Shown: positions 33,352-41,943 of the stretch, piece by piece
How positions within the stretch are numbered: position 1 is the stretch's first letter
How the letters are laid out: each line of letters starts with the position of its first letter
Assembly (NCBI GenBank): GCA_045599345.1
Contig: JAZRVV010000012.1
Coordinates: 62,001-126,000 of the forward strand
Direction of reading: 5' to 3'
DNA: 64,000 bases
Origin: UBA1227 sp045599345
Lineage (GTDB): Bacteria > Bacillota > Clostridia > Oscillospirales > Acutalibacteraceae
Made by a program: the position numbers and the translations under genes
Notes under the pieces: generated by a model
What the model was told of the DNA's origin: nothing
What the model saw: the letters and a program-made list of their open reading frames with translations, nothing else
Database searches by the model: none

Positions 33352-34734
33352 TTAAAACCTAAAGTACAAGAACGGATTGTATGTCGATGTTACGAGTGCA
33401 GACGTACAGAGTACAAGCGCACAGATTATAAGTATACTCTCGAGTACGATAAATCCCTTTTTATCCTTCCATTTTTCAAAGAGGTTTCTTGCAACTGGTA
33501 AGCAGGCGATGAAACCGATGATAAGAAGTGGAAGGTGAGAGAGTATTTGGTAAGTTGCGTCAGTTGATGCACCAAAGTTTTGGAATGAGAAGAGACCGGT
33601 AAAGAAGTTGCCAAGGTCATCCATTTCTGTAAACTGGAACAGCATCCAACCGAGTGCAACAAGCACCAGTGTGTAAATGTGTCCTACGAATGCTGGCGCC
33701 TTATCTAGTGCTTTGAGGAGGAACACTTTTTCGAGAATTAGGAGTATTCCATAGTACACGCCCCAGAGGACAAAGTTCCAAGAAGCACCGTGCCAAAGGC
33801 CTGTGAGTGCCCATACGATTAGGATGTTTCTAATCTGTTTTACGATGCCGTGCCTGTTGCCACCGAGTGGGATGTATACATATTCTTTAAACCATGTGCC
33901 AAGGGAAATGTGCCAACGTCTCCAGAACTCTGTAATGCTCTTTGATATGTATGGGTAATCAAAGTTTTTGACAAACTCAAATCCAAACATATTTCCAAGG
34001 CCACGTGCCATATCAGAGTAGCCTGAGAAGTCAAAGTAAATTTGAAGTGAGAAGGCAATCATTGCGACAAAGTGGCCTATGACGCCAGAGGCAGGGCCTA
34101 TGGCGGTAAGCGACTCAAAGAGATCACCGAATGTGTTTGCAAGAAGGACCTTCTTGCAAAGACCTACGGTGAAGAGCTCCACGCCGTGCCCAAACATCTC
34201 GAATGATTCGGTACGGTTTTCAAGCTGAAGTTCGATATCCCTATATCGAACGATAGGTCCCGCAATGAGTTGTGGGAACATTGTGACATACGTACCGAAC
34301 ATCACGATGTTTCGTTGCGGCTTGCAGTCGCCACGATAGACGTCAATAAGGTATGACATTATCTGGAATGTATAGAATGAAATACCGATAGGTAATGCAA
34401 TTTCTTTGACAGCAAGATTTGTAAATAAGAGGTTTAGTGTCTCTGTTAAGAATCCTGCATACTTAAAGTAGCCAAGGAGAAGGAGGTTGAAGATGATACC
34501 AATAATGAGTATCAGCTTCTTCTTTTTCTCAAACTTGCCCATGAGTATTCCGAGCACATAGTTTGAACAAATAGAGAACACCATGAGTAGGATGTAGATT
34601 GGTTCCCCATATCCATAAAAAAACAAGCTGGTTAGGAGTAACCAGCCGTTTTTAAGTGAGCGTGGTAAAAGGTAATATATAGCAATTGTTGCAACAAGGA
34701 AGAAGAACAAAAATGTAATGCTAGAGAATATCAC
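33352..34734 (-). CDS. MBOAT family membrane O-acyltransferase
   Basis: 460 residues, ten or more membrane helices. MBOAT/AlgI/DltB motifs: PQLIAGPIVRYRDI, DFSGYSDMARGLGNMFG, TEFWRRWHISLGTWFKEYVYIPLGGNR and LTGLWHGASWNF with the catalytic His. Passes an acyl group from a cytoplasmic donor across the membrane. The target glycan is unknown; the upstream Wzm/Wzt genes and GT2 suggest a cell-wall polymer. Confidence 0.92.
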   Translation of the reverse strand: MIFSSITFLFFFLVATIAIYYLLPRSLKNGWLLLTSLFFYGYGEPIYILLMVFSICSNYVLGILMGKFEKKKKLILIIGIIFNLLLLGYFKYAGFLTETLNLLFTNLAVKEIALPIGISFYTFQIMSYLIDVYRGDCKPQRNIVMFGTYVTMFPQLIAGPIVRYRDIELQLENRTESFEMFGHGVELFTVGLCKKVLLANTFGDLFESLTAIGPASGVIGHFVAMIAFSLQIYFDFSGYSDMARGLGNMFGFEFVKNFDYPYISKSITEFWRRWHISLGTWFKEYVYIPLGGNRHGIVKQIRNILIVWALTGLWHGASWNFVLWGVYYGILLILEKVFLLKALDKAPAFVGHIYTLVLVALGWMLFQFTEMDDLGNFFTGLFSFQNFGASTDATYQILSHLPLLIIGFIACLPVARNLFEKWKDKKGFIVLESILIICALVLCTSALVTSTYNPFLYFRF

Positions 34735-34765
34735 CTTATCACCACCTTATGTTTAGTTTGTAGAA

Positions 34766-35275
34766 TTATTTGCCGAGGAAGATAGCTTCCATTTCCTCAT
34801 GCTGTGGAGCGAGGAAGAGGGCAATGTAGTTGCCTGCTTCAATTACTTCGCAAGACTTTGCAAGAGCATAGCTGTCTTCGTCATAGTTCTGAGCCTGTGT
34901 AAGGAAGTCATCAAGCTTTGTCTCAAGTACATTCTTGATGTTTTCCTTTGCTTCATCATCAGCTGCTTCGAACATCAAGATGTCGCTTGGGAAAACGCCA
35001 CCCATTGTTGCAATGCAGGCAAAGTCTTTGCACCATGCAGCTTCGATGCCATAAAGGTTTGTCAAGGCATCCTCGTCTATATCTATAGGCTCATCATCCT
35101 TGACAAGGAGATTAATCTGCTCGAGTGCAGCATGGATATCTATATTAGATGGTGTGTTGCCACTCATAGTTGTTGCTACAACTTCGTCACCTATACTTTG
35201 AACTGGTCTTGCAGCACAAGCTGATAGGGACAGTGCTAATACGAGTGTAAGTACAATTGCAATTATTTTCTTCAT
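34766..35275 (-). CDS. DUF4358 lipoprotein
   Basis: 169 residues. Lipoprotein signal IIAIVLTLVLALSLSACAA with Cys near residue 19. The body is about 130 residues with paired helices; IEAAWCKDFACIATMGGVFPSDILMFEA matches the DUF4358 pattern as I recall it. In Clostridia this family recurs beside MBOAT and DHHW genes, so it may be an accessory of that machinery. It lies 11 nt after the SGNH gene. Confidence 0.75.
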   Translation of the reverse strand: MKKIIAIVLTLVLALSLSACAARPVQSIGDEVVATTMSGNTPSNIDIHAALEQINLLVKDDEPIDIDEDALTNLYGIEAAWCKDFACIATMGGVFPSDILMFEAADDEAKENIKNVLETKLDDFLTQAQNYDEDSYALAKSCEVIEAGNYIALFLAPQHEEMEAIFLGK

Positions 35276-35286
35276 AATCTATCTCC

Positions 35287-36534
35287 TTATGTTGGCTCAG
35301 TTGATGTCTCTGGTGGATTCTGTGAGGTAGGTTCCTCGGTGGTTGTCTCTGGCGGAACTGTAGTTGGTTCCGTCGTAGGAACAGTTGTTGGAGCAGTTGT
35401 AGGAACGGTAGTTGTAGGTTTAGCTGTGTAATAAACGTCAAACTCCTGACCTGAATGGCCAAAGGTGCCTGAGATTGTTGCCTTGTCCACTGTGTATCCA
35501 TTAACAGCTGGGCTTGGAATATTGAAAGTGTCGCCAGCTTTATACTTTTGTGAGTATGTATTGAATACGACACCATCCTTGTGATAACGGATTGTGAGAG
35601 GGTATACTGCCCAGCTTGGGTCGTATGCATGGGTGTGGAGGTACCATACCCATTGAGCGCATCCAGCACCCGAGAAATGTAGTCCCATACCGTTAGGGTC
35701 ACCACAGTACTCGTCTTTGAGGAAACCGGCATCGTTGTACATAACTGATGCTACGTCAACAAAGTACCAACCGTTTGCAGCAGCCATGCCAGAGAGCCTC
35801 TGGTTGTAAATGGCAATGTTTGCATTGTTTAGTGTCTTGCCATTAGTGCCGTTTTTCTTTTGAGTAATTGGCGTCATAGACTGGATGTATATGAGCGGAT
35901 TGTATCCGTTCCTTGCTGCGAATGCATTTTGAATTTTATAGCAGAGGGTTCGCATATTGTTGACAGCACCATCAACGCCTACAACGTTTAAGTCGTTCAT
36001 ACCGAGCATAATGTAGACACGTTTTCTGCCTGTTGCTGCAACCTGGTCCCAAATGTTTGAGATGATGTTGCCACGAAGGGCATTCACGGTACCAAAATTA
36101 CCTACGCAGAAACTCATGTTGGCAGAACCTAGTGAACCGTTGCTAACATAGTATCTAAGTTTCAAACTTACTGAGTCGCCGATGAAAACGGCCTCATTGA
36201 AGTATGAATTGTCAACATAGTCACAGTATGGCAATGCGCCACCTGTATATATTACCTTGGATGCTGGCTTTGGTGAGGTTGTTTCAGCTTTGGCTTCGCT
36301 TTTGGCAGCGCCGTTGCCACCGCCACTTCCTTGTGCGGCAGTTTCCTCCTCCTCGGTTGCTTCCTCGGTTGTTTTTTCTACCTTTGCAGTAGTTGTTGCT
36401 TTGGTAGTAGTTGTTGTCTCTGCCTTCTTGTTCCTTGAGTGTGTCATAACTGGAACAAAAATGCCTATGGTAATGGCTACTAAAGCGACAATTGCAATTA
36501 TTCTTTTTGCGACTTTTGCTTTTTCGATTTCCAT
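35287..36534 (-). CDS. Membrane-anchored SGNH/GDSL hydrolase
   Basis: 415 residues. N-terminal membrane helix (about 10-30), a Thr/Glu-rich linker (about 35-85), then an SGNH domain: block I AVFIGDSVSLK (Ser nucleophile), Gly/Asn blocks in VGNFGT and LGMNDLNV, and block V GMGLHFSG with catalytic His. It continues with a small beta-rich repeat-like domain (YHKDGVVFNTYSQKY) and a Thr/Pro/Glu tail with no sorting signal. Probably a deacetylase or acyl transferase on a surface glycan. First gene of the minus-strand operon. Confidence 0.85.
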   Translation of the reverse strand: MEIEKAKVAKRIIAIVALVAITIGIFVPVMTHSRNKKAETTTTTKATTTAKVEKTTEEATEEEETAAQGSGGGNGAAKSEAKAETTSPKPASKVIYTGGALPYCDYVDNSYFNEAVFIGDSVSLKLRYYVSNGSLGSANMSFCVGNFGTVNALRGNIISNIWDQVAATGRKRVYIMLGMNDLNVVGVDGAVNNMRTLCYKIQNAFAARNGYNPLIYIQSMTPITQKKNGTNGKTLNNANIAIYNQRLSGMAAANGWYFVDVASVMYNDAGFLKDEYCGDPNGMGLHFSGAGCAQWVWYLHTHAYDPSWAVYPLTIRYHKDGVVFNTYSQKYKAGDTFNIPSPAVNGYTVDKATISGTFGHSGQEFDVYYTAKPTTTVPTTAPTTVPTTEPTTVPPETTTEEPTSQNPPETSTEPT

Positions 36535-36568
36535 TGAAATATCCCCAAATTTAATATTACGATATATG

Positions 36569-36597
36569 ATTTTAGAAGTAATTAATTAAATTGTCAA
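36569..36597 (-). promoter_or_regulatory. Promoter of the SGNH-DUF4358-MBOAT-DHHW-sortase operon
   Basis: On the minus strand, TTGACA (36592-36597), a 17-nt spacer and TAAAAT (36569-36574). The -35 overlaps that of the divergent lysozyme promoter. Confidence 0.75.
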
Positions 36598-36619
36598 TAA
36601 CTTAAATGTATGATATATT
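36591..36619 (+). promoter_or_regulatory. Promoter of the GH25 lysozyme gene
   Basis: TTGTCA (36591-36596), a 17-nt spacer and TATATT (36614-36619). It shares five of six -35 positions with the divergent minus-strand promoter. Confidence 0.7.
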
Positions 36620-36653
36620 ATTAAGTACTTTATTAAGTTTTGGAGATGAATTT

Positions 36654-38240
36654 TTGTTGGAAATTCTTATTAAAAACTTGGGTGGATTTAAGGCAATAAA
36701 GGAGAGAATAGTATTCCTACTTGTTGCAATTTTTATTACTTGTATGCCACTTTTAAAACCTGAATTTAAGCCTGCCCCAGCTGTGGAACCAACCACAGTT
36801 GCCGAGATAACAACAGAGGCAGTAACTGAGCCTTTGGTCGAGGACATAGATGTAACTGTTGCTCTTGAGTCGGTTGAAAAGGACATTAGAATTGGTTTTT
36901 ACAATGATGGCAAGATAGTAACTGGTAATAAATTTGAAGTTGTCGTAAAAGACGTTAATGGTAATGAAAATACGTATGCCGATGAGGATATGGATGGTTT
37001 CATAGTAATTAGAAACGTTGCTCTAGGTGATGCATTGGTTACTGTAAAAGAGGCTCCTGGTTGCGCCTTTGAAAAGACAGAATACACTATCAAAGTTAAG
37101 GATCACGTTGAATACAAACCAATTAAAAACGTTGTAGTTAAAAACGATGGTGCTGATGCCAAAAAGGCTGTTGAATCCCCAAAACTCGTTGATACAGTTA
37201 AATTGATTGAATCAAGGATTGATGAAACAGTCGTATACAAGACTCTCTTGGAAGCGAATTTGACTGTAAATAATCCTTATCCAGAAGTAACTACTGAGGA
37301 GACTACAACAGAGCCAGAAAATCCAGAAACAACAACTACTACTGAGGCTCCAACAACGTTGCCATCAACAACAAAACTCCTTGATTCAACTGGTAAAAAT
37401 CAGTTGTTTGTTAAGGAGGGAGAGGAATACAGAGAGGCAACTTATGCTGACTATAGCGAGGATGCCGTTTTCTATATCAAAGAGGTAACCAAGACATATT
37501 ATGGTTGGCAGAACATTGATGGAAAAATGTACTACTTTGATGAGAATGGAAAGTATGTTGTAGGCACACAGATAATTGGTGGTGTTCAGTACAATTTCTC
37601 TCAGACAGGTGTTCGTGGAGGTACGCTTGGTGTAGACGTATCTGTTTACCAAGGAAACATAAATTGGACCAAGGCAAAAGCTGCTGGAATAGACTTTGCA
37701 ATAATTCGTCTTGGATTCCGTGGATGGGGTTCAAACGGCAGTCTTAATATCGATACTAATTTCCACAAAAACCTCGCAGGAGCGAAGGCTGCTGGCATCA
37801 AAGTAGGAGCATATTTCTTCTCTCAGGCCAAGACGCCGGTTGAGGCCGTAGAAGAGGCTTCACTCTGTATCAAGGAACTTGGTGGACAGCACCTTGACCT
37901 TCCAATCTTTATCGATACCGAGACTGCAGCAGGCGGTCAGGGACGTGCGGACAATTTGTCTGTCGCTGAGCGCACAGCAGTATGCGTTGCATTCTGTAAC
38001 ACAATCCAAAGCTCGGGTTATAGAGCGGGTGTATATTCAAACAAGCATTTTTACACGAGCAAGCTCAATACATCACAACTTCTTTCATACACAATTTGGC
38101 TTGCAGAATGGCCTGCTGATTACACCAAGGAGTCAAAGCCAACATATTCTGGACGCTATGATATTTGGCAATTCTCAGAGCGTGGCAATGGCGCAACTTA
38201 TGGTATGGGAAGCCAGTATGTAGATATGAATTATTCGTAA
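36654..38240 (+). CDS. GH25 lysozyme-like muramidase with surface repeats
   Basis: 528 residues. N-terminal signal/anchor (about 18-37), an extracellular beta domain similar to SpaA/prealbumin folds (VTVALESVEKDIRIG, GFIVIRNVALGDALVTVKEAPG), a Thr/Glu/Pro linker (about 220-250), a short cell-wall repeat-like motif (YGWQNIDGKMYYFDENGKYV), then a GH25 domain: GVDVSVYQGNINW and LPIFIDTETAAG carry the catalytic acids. Hydrolyses peptidoglycan glycan strands. The TTG start at 36654, with GGAG 8 nt upstream, is preferred because ATG 36606 lies upstream of the likely transcription start. Confidence 0.85.
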   Translation: MLEILIKNLGGFKAIKERIVFLLVAIFITCMPLLKPEFKPAPAVEPTTVAEITTEAVTEPLVEDIDVTVALESVEKDIRIGFYNDGKIVTGNKFEVVVKDVNGNENTYADEDMDGFIVIRNVALGDALVTVKEAPGCAFEKTEYTIKVKDHVEYKPIKNVVVKNDGADAKKAVESPKLVDTVKLIESRIDETVVYKTLLEANLTVNNPYPEVTTEETTTEPENPETTTTTEAPTTLPSTTKLLDSTGKNQLFVKEGEEYREATYADYSEDAVFYIKEVTKTYYGWQNIDGKMYYFDENGKYVVGTQIIGGVQYNFSQTGVRGGTLGVDVSVYQGNINWTKAKAAGIDFAIIRLGFRGWGSNGSLNIDTNFHKNLAGAKAAGIKVGAYFFSQAKTPVEAVEEASLCIKELGGQHLDLPIFIDTETAAGGQGRADNLSVAERTAVCVAFCNTIQSSGYRAGVYSNKHFYTSKLNTSQLLSYTIWLAEWPADYTKESKPTYSGRYDIWQFSERGNGATYGMGSQYVDMNYS

Positions 38241-38249
38241 AAATTTTTA

Positions 38250-38278
38250 TTGCTTTTTATTATAAGACGTGCTATTAT
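38250..38278 (+). promoter_or_regulatory. Promoter of rpsT
   Basis: TTGCTT (38250-38255), a 17-nt spacer and TATTAT (38273-38278). Confidence 0.75.
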
Positions 38279-38311
38279 AGTCAACTGTAATGACATTAGG
38301 GAGGTGTAGAT

Positions 38312-38566
38312 ATGCCTAACATTAAATCAGCAAAGAAACGTGTTATCGTTAACAATGCTAGAGCTCAGAGAAACAAGTCAGCTAACACAGCACTTAAGAC
38401 AGCTATTAAGAAAGCTAATGCTGCTATCGAATCAAACGCAGATAACAAAGACGAGCTTGTAACTGCAGCTGTTAAAAAGATTGATCAGGCTGCAACAAAG
38501 GGCCTTATCCATAAGAACAATGCTGCACGTAAGAAGTCAGCTCTTGTAAAAAAGGCTGCAAAGTAA
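38312..38566 (+). CDS. rpsT: 30S ribosomal protein S20
   Basis: 84 residues, Lys/Ala-rich and all-helical. It begins MPNIKSAKKRV and ends with GLIHKNNAARKKSAL, the standard S20 signatures. GGGAGG precedes the ATG. Single gene with its own promoter and terminator. Confidence 0.97.
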   Translation: MPNIKSAKKRVIVNNARAQRNKSANTALKTAIKKANAAIESNADNKDELVTAAVKKIDQAATKGLIHKNNAARKKSALVKKAAK

Positions 38567-38580
38567 TTTACTCGTAAAAT

Positions 38581-38614
38581 AAAACGGCGTTTGGATTTCC
38601 AAATGCCGTTTTTT
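38581..38614 (+). terminator. Terminator after rpsT
   Basis: 15-position stem aaaacggcgtttgga (38581-38595)/tccaaatgccgtttt (38598-38612) with one G-U, tail TTTTTT. Confidence 0.85.
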
Positions 38615-38638
38615 GCATTTTACCCATAAGGAGAAGTC

Positions 38639-39325
38639 ATGCATCTTATTGAACTCAAGAATCTTTACAAGATTTATAACCCAGGTGAAAATGAAGTTCG
38701 CGCACTTGATGGTGTTAACCTCACTATCGATGATGGTGAATTTGTCGCTATAGTTGGCCAGTCTGGTTCTGGTAAATCAACTATGATGAACATGATTGGC
38801 TTTTTGGATATCCCAACATCTGGTGAGTACATTTTAAAAGGGGAAAATGTTGAGAAATTGACTGACGATCAACTCTCAGATATACGTAACAGAGAGATTG
38901 GATTTATATTCCAGGGCTTTAACCTTATAAACAGTTTGACTGCAAAGGAAAACGTTGAGTTGCCACTCATCTATCGAGGAGTTGGCAAGGCCGAGCGCTC
39001 ACAGCTTGCAGAGGAGGCCCTCGAGCGTGTTGGCATGGGTCACAGAATGACCCACTTGCCAAACCAGCTGTCAGGCGGTCAACAGCAGCGTGTAGCAATT
39101 GCTCGTGCCCTCGCTGCCAAGCCACCAATCATCCTCGCCGATGAGCCGACGGGTAACCTTGACTCGGCATCTGGCAAGGATGTTATGGAGATGCTTTATG
39201 AGTTGCACGAGTCTGGCAGAACTGTTATACTTATCACACATGACGACGGCATTGCAGCTACTGCAAAGCGTATCGTTCGTTTCCAAGATGGAAACATTAT
39301 CAGTGACAGTAAAGGAGAAGAATAA
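38639..39325 (+). CDS. MacB/LolD-type ABC ATPase without a permease
   Basis: 228 residues. Walker A GQSGSGKST, Q-loop FIFQGFNLI, signature LSGGQQQRVAIARAL, Walker B/D-loop IILADEPTGNLDS and H-loop ITHDD. This group normally powers an FtsX-like permease encoded next door. Here the next gene is instead a WXG100-like helical protein, joined by a TAATG overlap. No promoter is clear in the 25 nt after the rpsT terminator, so it may depend on read-through. TAAGGAGAAG precedes the start. Confidence 0.88.
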   Translation: MHLIELKNLYKIYNPGENEVRALDGVNLTIDDGEFVAIVGQSGSGKSTMMNMIGFLDIPTSGEYILKGENVEKLTDDQLSDIRNREIGFIFQGFNLINSLTAKENVELPLIYRGVGKAERSQLAEEALERVGMGHRMTHLPNQLSGGQQQRVAIARALAAKPPIILADEPTGNLDSASGKDVMEMLYELHESGRTVILITHDDGIAATAKRIVRFQDGNIISDSKGEE

Positions 39326-39582
39326 TGGCTATAGTTGATTTGACTCAGGAATCAATTCGTTCTAAGGCTGATGATATGATCACAGCTGACAAGGAACTAA
39401 CAGACGCTATTGATAAGATTGAAGACGTAATCGAATGGCTTAAGGCTGACTTTGCTGGACAGAATGAACTTGCTTGGATTGAAAGCGTGCAAAACATCAA
39501 AGTATCAGTTCATGATTTACAGAACCTTGTAAAGCAACAGGCTGAGAAGCTTGATCAGATTGCAAATTTATTTGATGCATAA
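39325..39582 (+). CDS. WXG100-like helical protein
   Basis: 85 residues, length and layout of WXG100/ESAT-6 proteins: an opening DLTQESIRSKADDM helix, a first long helix to about residue 42, a turn with DFAGQ where WXG proteins have WxG, then a second long helix ending LDQIANLFDA. WXG100 proteins are helical-hairpin substrates of type VII secretion. No type VII genes (EssC, EsaA, EsaB) are in the window. The Trp-to-Phe change and the ABC neighbour make the assignment uncertain. Confidence 0.6.
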   Translation: MAIVDLTQESIRSKADDMITADKELTDAIDKIEDVIEWLKADFAGQNELAWIESVQNIKVSVHDLQNLVKQQAEKLDQIANLFDA

Positions 39583-39585
39583 TAA

Positions 39586-39622
39586 AACTGGGATTGAGGT
39601 TGCTCAATCCCAGTTATTTTTA
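39586..39622. terminator. Bidirectional terminator
   Basis: Perfect 13-bp stem aactgggattgag (39586-39598)/ctcaatcccagtt (39603-39615), then ATTTTTATTT, between convergent genes. Confidence 0.9.
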
Positions 39623-41308
39623 TTTGTATAGTAATACTACTGCTTCGTAAGGTCTAAGACTCAATGTGTCTTTTCCATCTATTTTTATATCCTTGTAATT
39701 CTTAAGGATTACATTATCTTTATCAAGTTTGAAACCACGTGGTGTTTTGAACTTGATATTTTTTTCTGAGAATGAGACAACAATTAATGCTTTCTGTCCC
39801 TCATATTTCATCTCGTAGCAGTATACCTTTTTATTTCGATGGAAGTATTCTTTGTACTTGCCATAGATGAAAATTTTATTGTTTTGACGAACTTTAAAAA
39901 GTTCGCGGTAGAAGTTGAGAATGGAGTTTGGGTCACTCTCGGCATCTTTGACATTGATGTCCTTGTAGTTTTGGTTTACACCGAACCAAGGTGTGCCAGT
40001 TGTGAAGCCTGCATTTTTGGAGTCGTCCCATTGAACTGGCGTTCTGGCATTCTCACGGCTTGTGAGGTTTGCTATCTTGAGATAGATGAAACGTGGAACG
40101 CCAAATTTCTTAAATACTTTTTCATTATTAAATGTAACTACATCTTTGAACTCATCAAGGCTGTTTAGGTGATTGTTAACCATACCAATCTCTTGGCCTT
40201 GATAGATGTATGGCGTACCACTCATCATGTACGCGGCAACTGCAAGTGCTTTGCCGCTCTCTACTCGATACTTCTCGCTGCCGAAGCGACTGATTACTCT
40301 TGGGTGGTCGTGGTTTTCAATGTAGAGCGCATTCCATGCTTTGCCATAGAGGTTTTCCTGCCATGATGAGAGGGCCTTTTTAAATCTCTTGAGTGAGAAT
40401 GGAAGGTGCACTGTGTCTGTCATAAAGCAGTCGGCATTCATGTGGTCGAAGTTTATCATCATATCAAAAACCCTGTCTTTGCCAGATGTAAACTTGAGCG
40501 CATCTTTGGAGTTTGTCATAGGTGACTCGGCAACAAGGAAGCAGTCGTAATGGTTTACGACATCCTCACGGAATTCCTTGAGGTATTTCATGAGGTTTGG
40601 TCCTTTGTTGTAGTGCTCTATGCCACAGGCGATAGGGATAGGAAATCCGTTTGGAAAATCAGGGTCCTTTGAGATGAATGTGATAACATCTTCTCTGAAT
40701 CCGTCGACTCCCATATCGAGCCAAAAGCGCATGATGTCCTTGACCTCTTCGCGAACCTTTGGGTTGTCCATGTTGAGGTCAGGCTGGCCTTTGGCAAAGG
40801 CATGCATATAAAACTGATCAAGCTGCTCGTTATACTCCCATGCGCCACCTTCAAAAAGGGAAATCCAGTTATTTGGTGGATTTTTGCCTCCCTTGGAGTC
40901 TCCATCCTTGCCGTCTTTCCATATATAATAATCATGGTATGGATTGTCTTTGGACTTCAAACTTTCTTTGAACCAGTAGTGCTCAGAGGAAGTGTGGTTT
41001 ACAACAAGGTCCATGATAATCTTCATATCACGCTTGTGCGCTTCATCCACTATTTTTTTGAACAGGTCTAAATCACCGAAATCTGGGTGGATATCCTTAT
41101 AATCGGATATGTCATATCCCCAGTCAGCATTAGGGGATGGGTATATTGGTGAAAACCAAATTGCGTTTGCACCTATACTTTTGATATAGTCAAGCTTTTC
41201 TAAAACTCCGAGAAGGTCACCTTGACCATCACCATTGCCGTCTTTAAAAGAACGGCACCACACTTGATATACTACGAGTTCTTTGTACCAAGAATTGTCT
41301 ATAGCCAT
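39620..41308 (-). CDS. GH13 alpha-glucosidase (oligo-1,6-glucosidase/trehalose-6-phosphate hydrolase type)
   Basis: 562 residues. GH13 catalytic barrel: VYQVWCRSFKDGNGDGQGD (calcium-site-like loop of subfamily 31), DLVVNHTS, the nucleophile Asp in DGFREDVI, acid/base Glu in FLVAESP and transition-state Asp in ENHDHPR, followed by the C-terminal beta domain. Acts on alpha-1,6 or alpha-1,4 oligosaccharides in the cytoplasm (no signal peptide). No sugar transporter is adjacent. GGGAGG precedes ATG 41308. Confidence 0.92.
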   Translation of the reverse strand: MAIDNSWYKELVVYQVWCRSFKDGNGDGQGDLLGVLEKLDYIKSIGANAIWFSPIYPSPNADWGYDISDYKDIHPDFGDLDLFKKIVDEAHKRDMKIIMDLVVNHTSSEHYWFKESLKSKDNPYHDYYIWKDGKDGDSKGGKNPPNNWISLFEGGAWEYNEQLDQFYMHAFAKGQPDLNMDNPKVREEVKDIMRFWLDMGVDGFREDVITFISKDPDFPNGFPIPIACGIEHYNKGPNLMKYLKEFREDVVNHYDCFLVAESPMTNSKDALKFTSGKDRVFDMMINFDHMNADCFMTDTVHLPFSLKRFKKALSSWQENLYGKAWNALYIENHDHPRVISRFGSEKYRVESGKALAVAAYMMSGTPYIYQGQEIGMVNNHLNSLDEFKDVVTFNNEKVFKKFGVPRFIYLKIANLTSRENARTPVQWDDSKNAGFTTGTPWFGVNQNYKDINVKDAESDPNSILNFYRELFKVRQNNKIFIYGKYKEYFHRNKKVYCYEMKYEGQKALIVVSFSEKNIKFKTPRGFKLDKDNVILKNYKDIKIDGKDTLSLRPYEAVVLLYK

Positions 41309-41392
41309 ATTTACCTCCCAAATGTTCGCTTTTTATGGATATTACATATTTATTATACTGCTAATTTGGCGAATGTGTATATGGATAAATTA

Positions 41393-41421
41393 TTGACAAT
41401 TTTTGAACGAATCATTAAAAT
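41393..41421 (+). promoter_or_regulatory. Promoter of the 41455 gene
   Basis: TTGACA (41393-41398), a 17-nt spacer and TAAAAT (41416-41421). Confidence 0.75.
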
Positions 41422-41454
41422 TATTATGTTGAAATTATCCAAGGAGGTCTTGGT

Positions 41455-41874
41455 ATGGAAACAAAAGATTACAGGGCAAGAGTGTCTATTTGTATTGCTT
41501 TTGTTATATTTGCAGCATTGATAATTGCTCTTTTCTCTGCAAATACAGTACAGAGGTATGAACTTAGTGATTTGACACCGCTCACATCTGCAAATACAAT
41601 TGCAGAGGCTCCAGGCAAGGCATTAAAACTTGATATAGATACAACCAAGGATTATGGAATAATCGGAATCTGCTTTAGGAATACCGAAACAGGTGATAAA
41701 TATTTCGTTGATTTCTGTTATGCAGATGGTTATGTTAAGGATCTTGCAACTGCATTGCCAATGGGTGAGTACAAGGTAAAACTTGTTAACACTGGTAAGC
41801 TTGGTAAATCAAAAGTAACACCAAAGACAATATCTGTAGGAACAGATGATGAAATAGTAATTAGTTTTAAATAA
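41455..41874 (+). CDS. Membrane-anchored extracytoplasmic protein, unknown
   Basis: 139 residues. One N-terminal membrane helix (about 10-30, ICIAFVIFAALIIALF), then a beta-rich domain of about 100 residues with GIIGICFRNTETGDKYFVDF and a GEYKVKLVNTGK segment reminiscent of carboxypeptidase-regulatory-like folds. No family is assigned. It has its own promoter and terminator. Confidence 0.65.
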   Translation: METKDYRARVSICIAFVIFAALIIALFSANTVQRYELSDLTPLTSANTIAEAPGKALKLDIDTTKDYGIIGICFRNTETGDKYFVDFCYADGYVKDLATALPMGEYKVKLVNTGKLGKSKVTPKTISVGTDDEIVISFK

Positions 41875-41880
41875 TTTCAA

Positions 41881-41909
41881 AGCCAGGTTTTAATTGACCT
41901 GGCTTTTTG
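41881..41909 (+). terminator. Terminator after the 41455 gene
   Basis: 8-bp stem agccaggt (41881-41888)/acctggct (41897-41904), TTTTTG tail; TATAAT at 41911-41916 just behind may be a -10 for the next gene. Confidence 0.8.
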
Positions 41910-41943
41910 TTATAATATCCACATTAAAATTATGAGGTGCGGT

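Noticed and set aside
36606..36653. ATG 36606 as start of the GH25 lysozyme
   Set aside because: It lies upstream of and inside the likely -10 (36614-36619), and no ribosome-binding site precedes it. TTG 36654 with GGAG is better.
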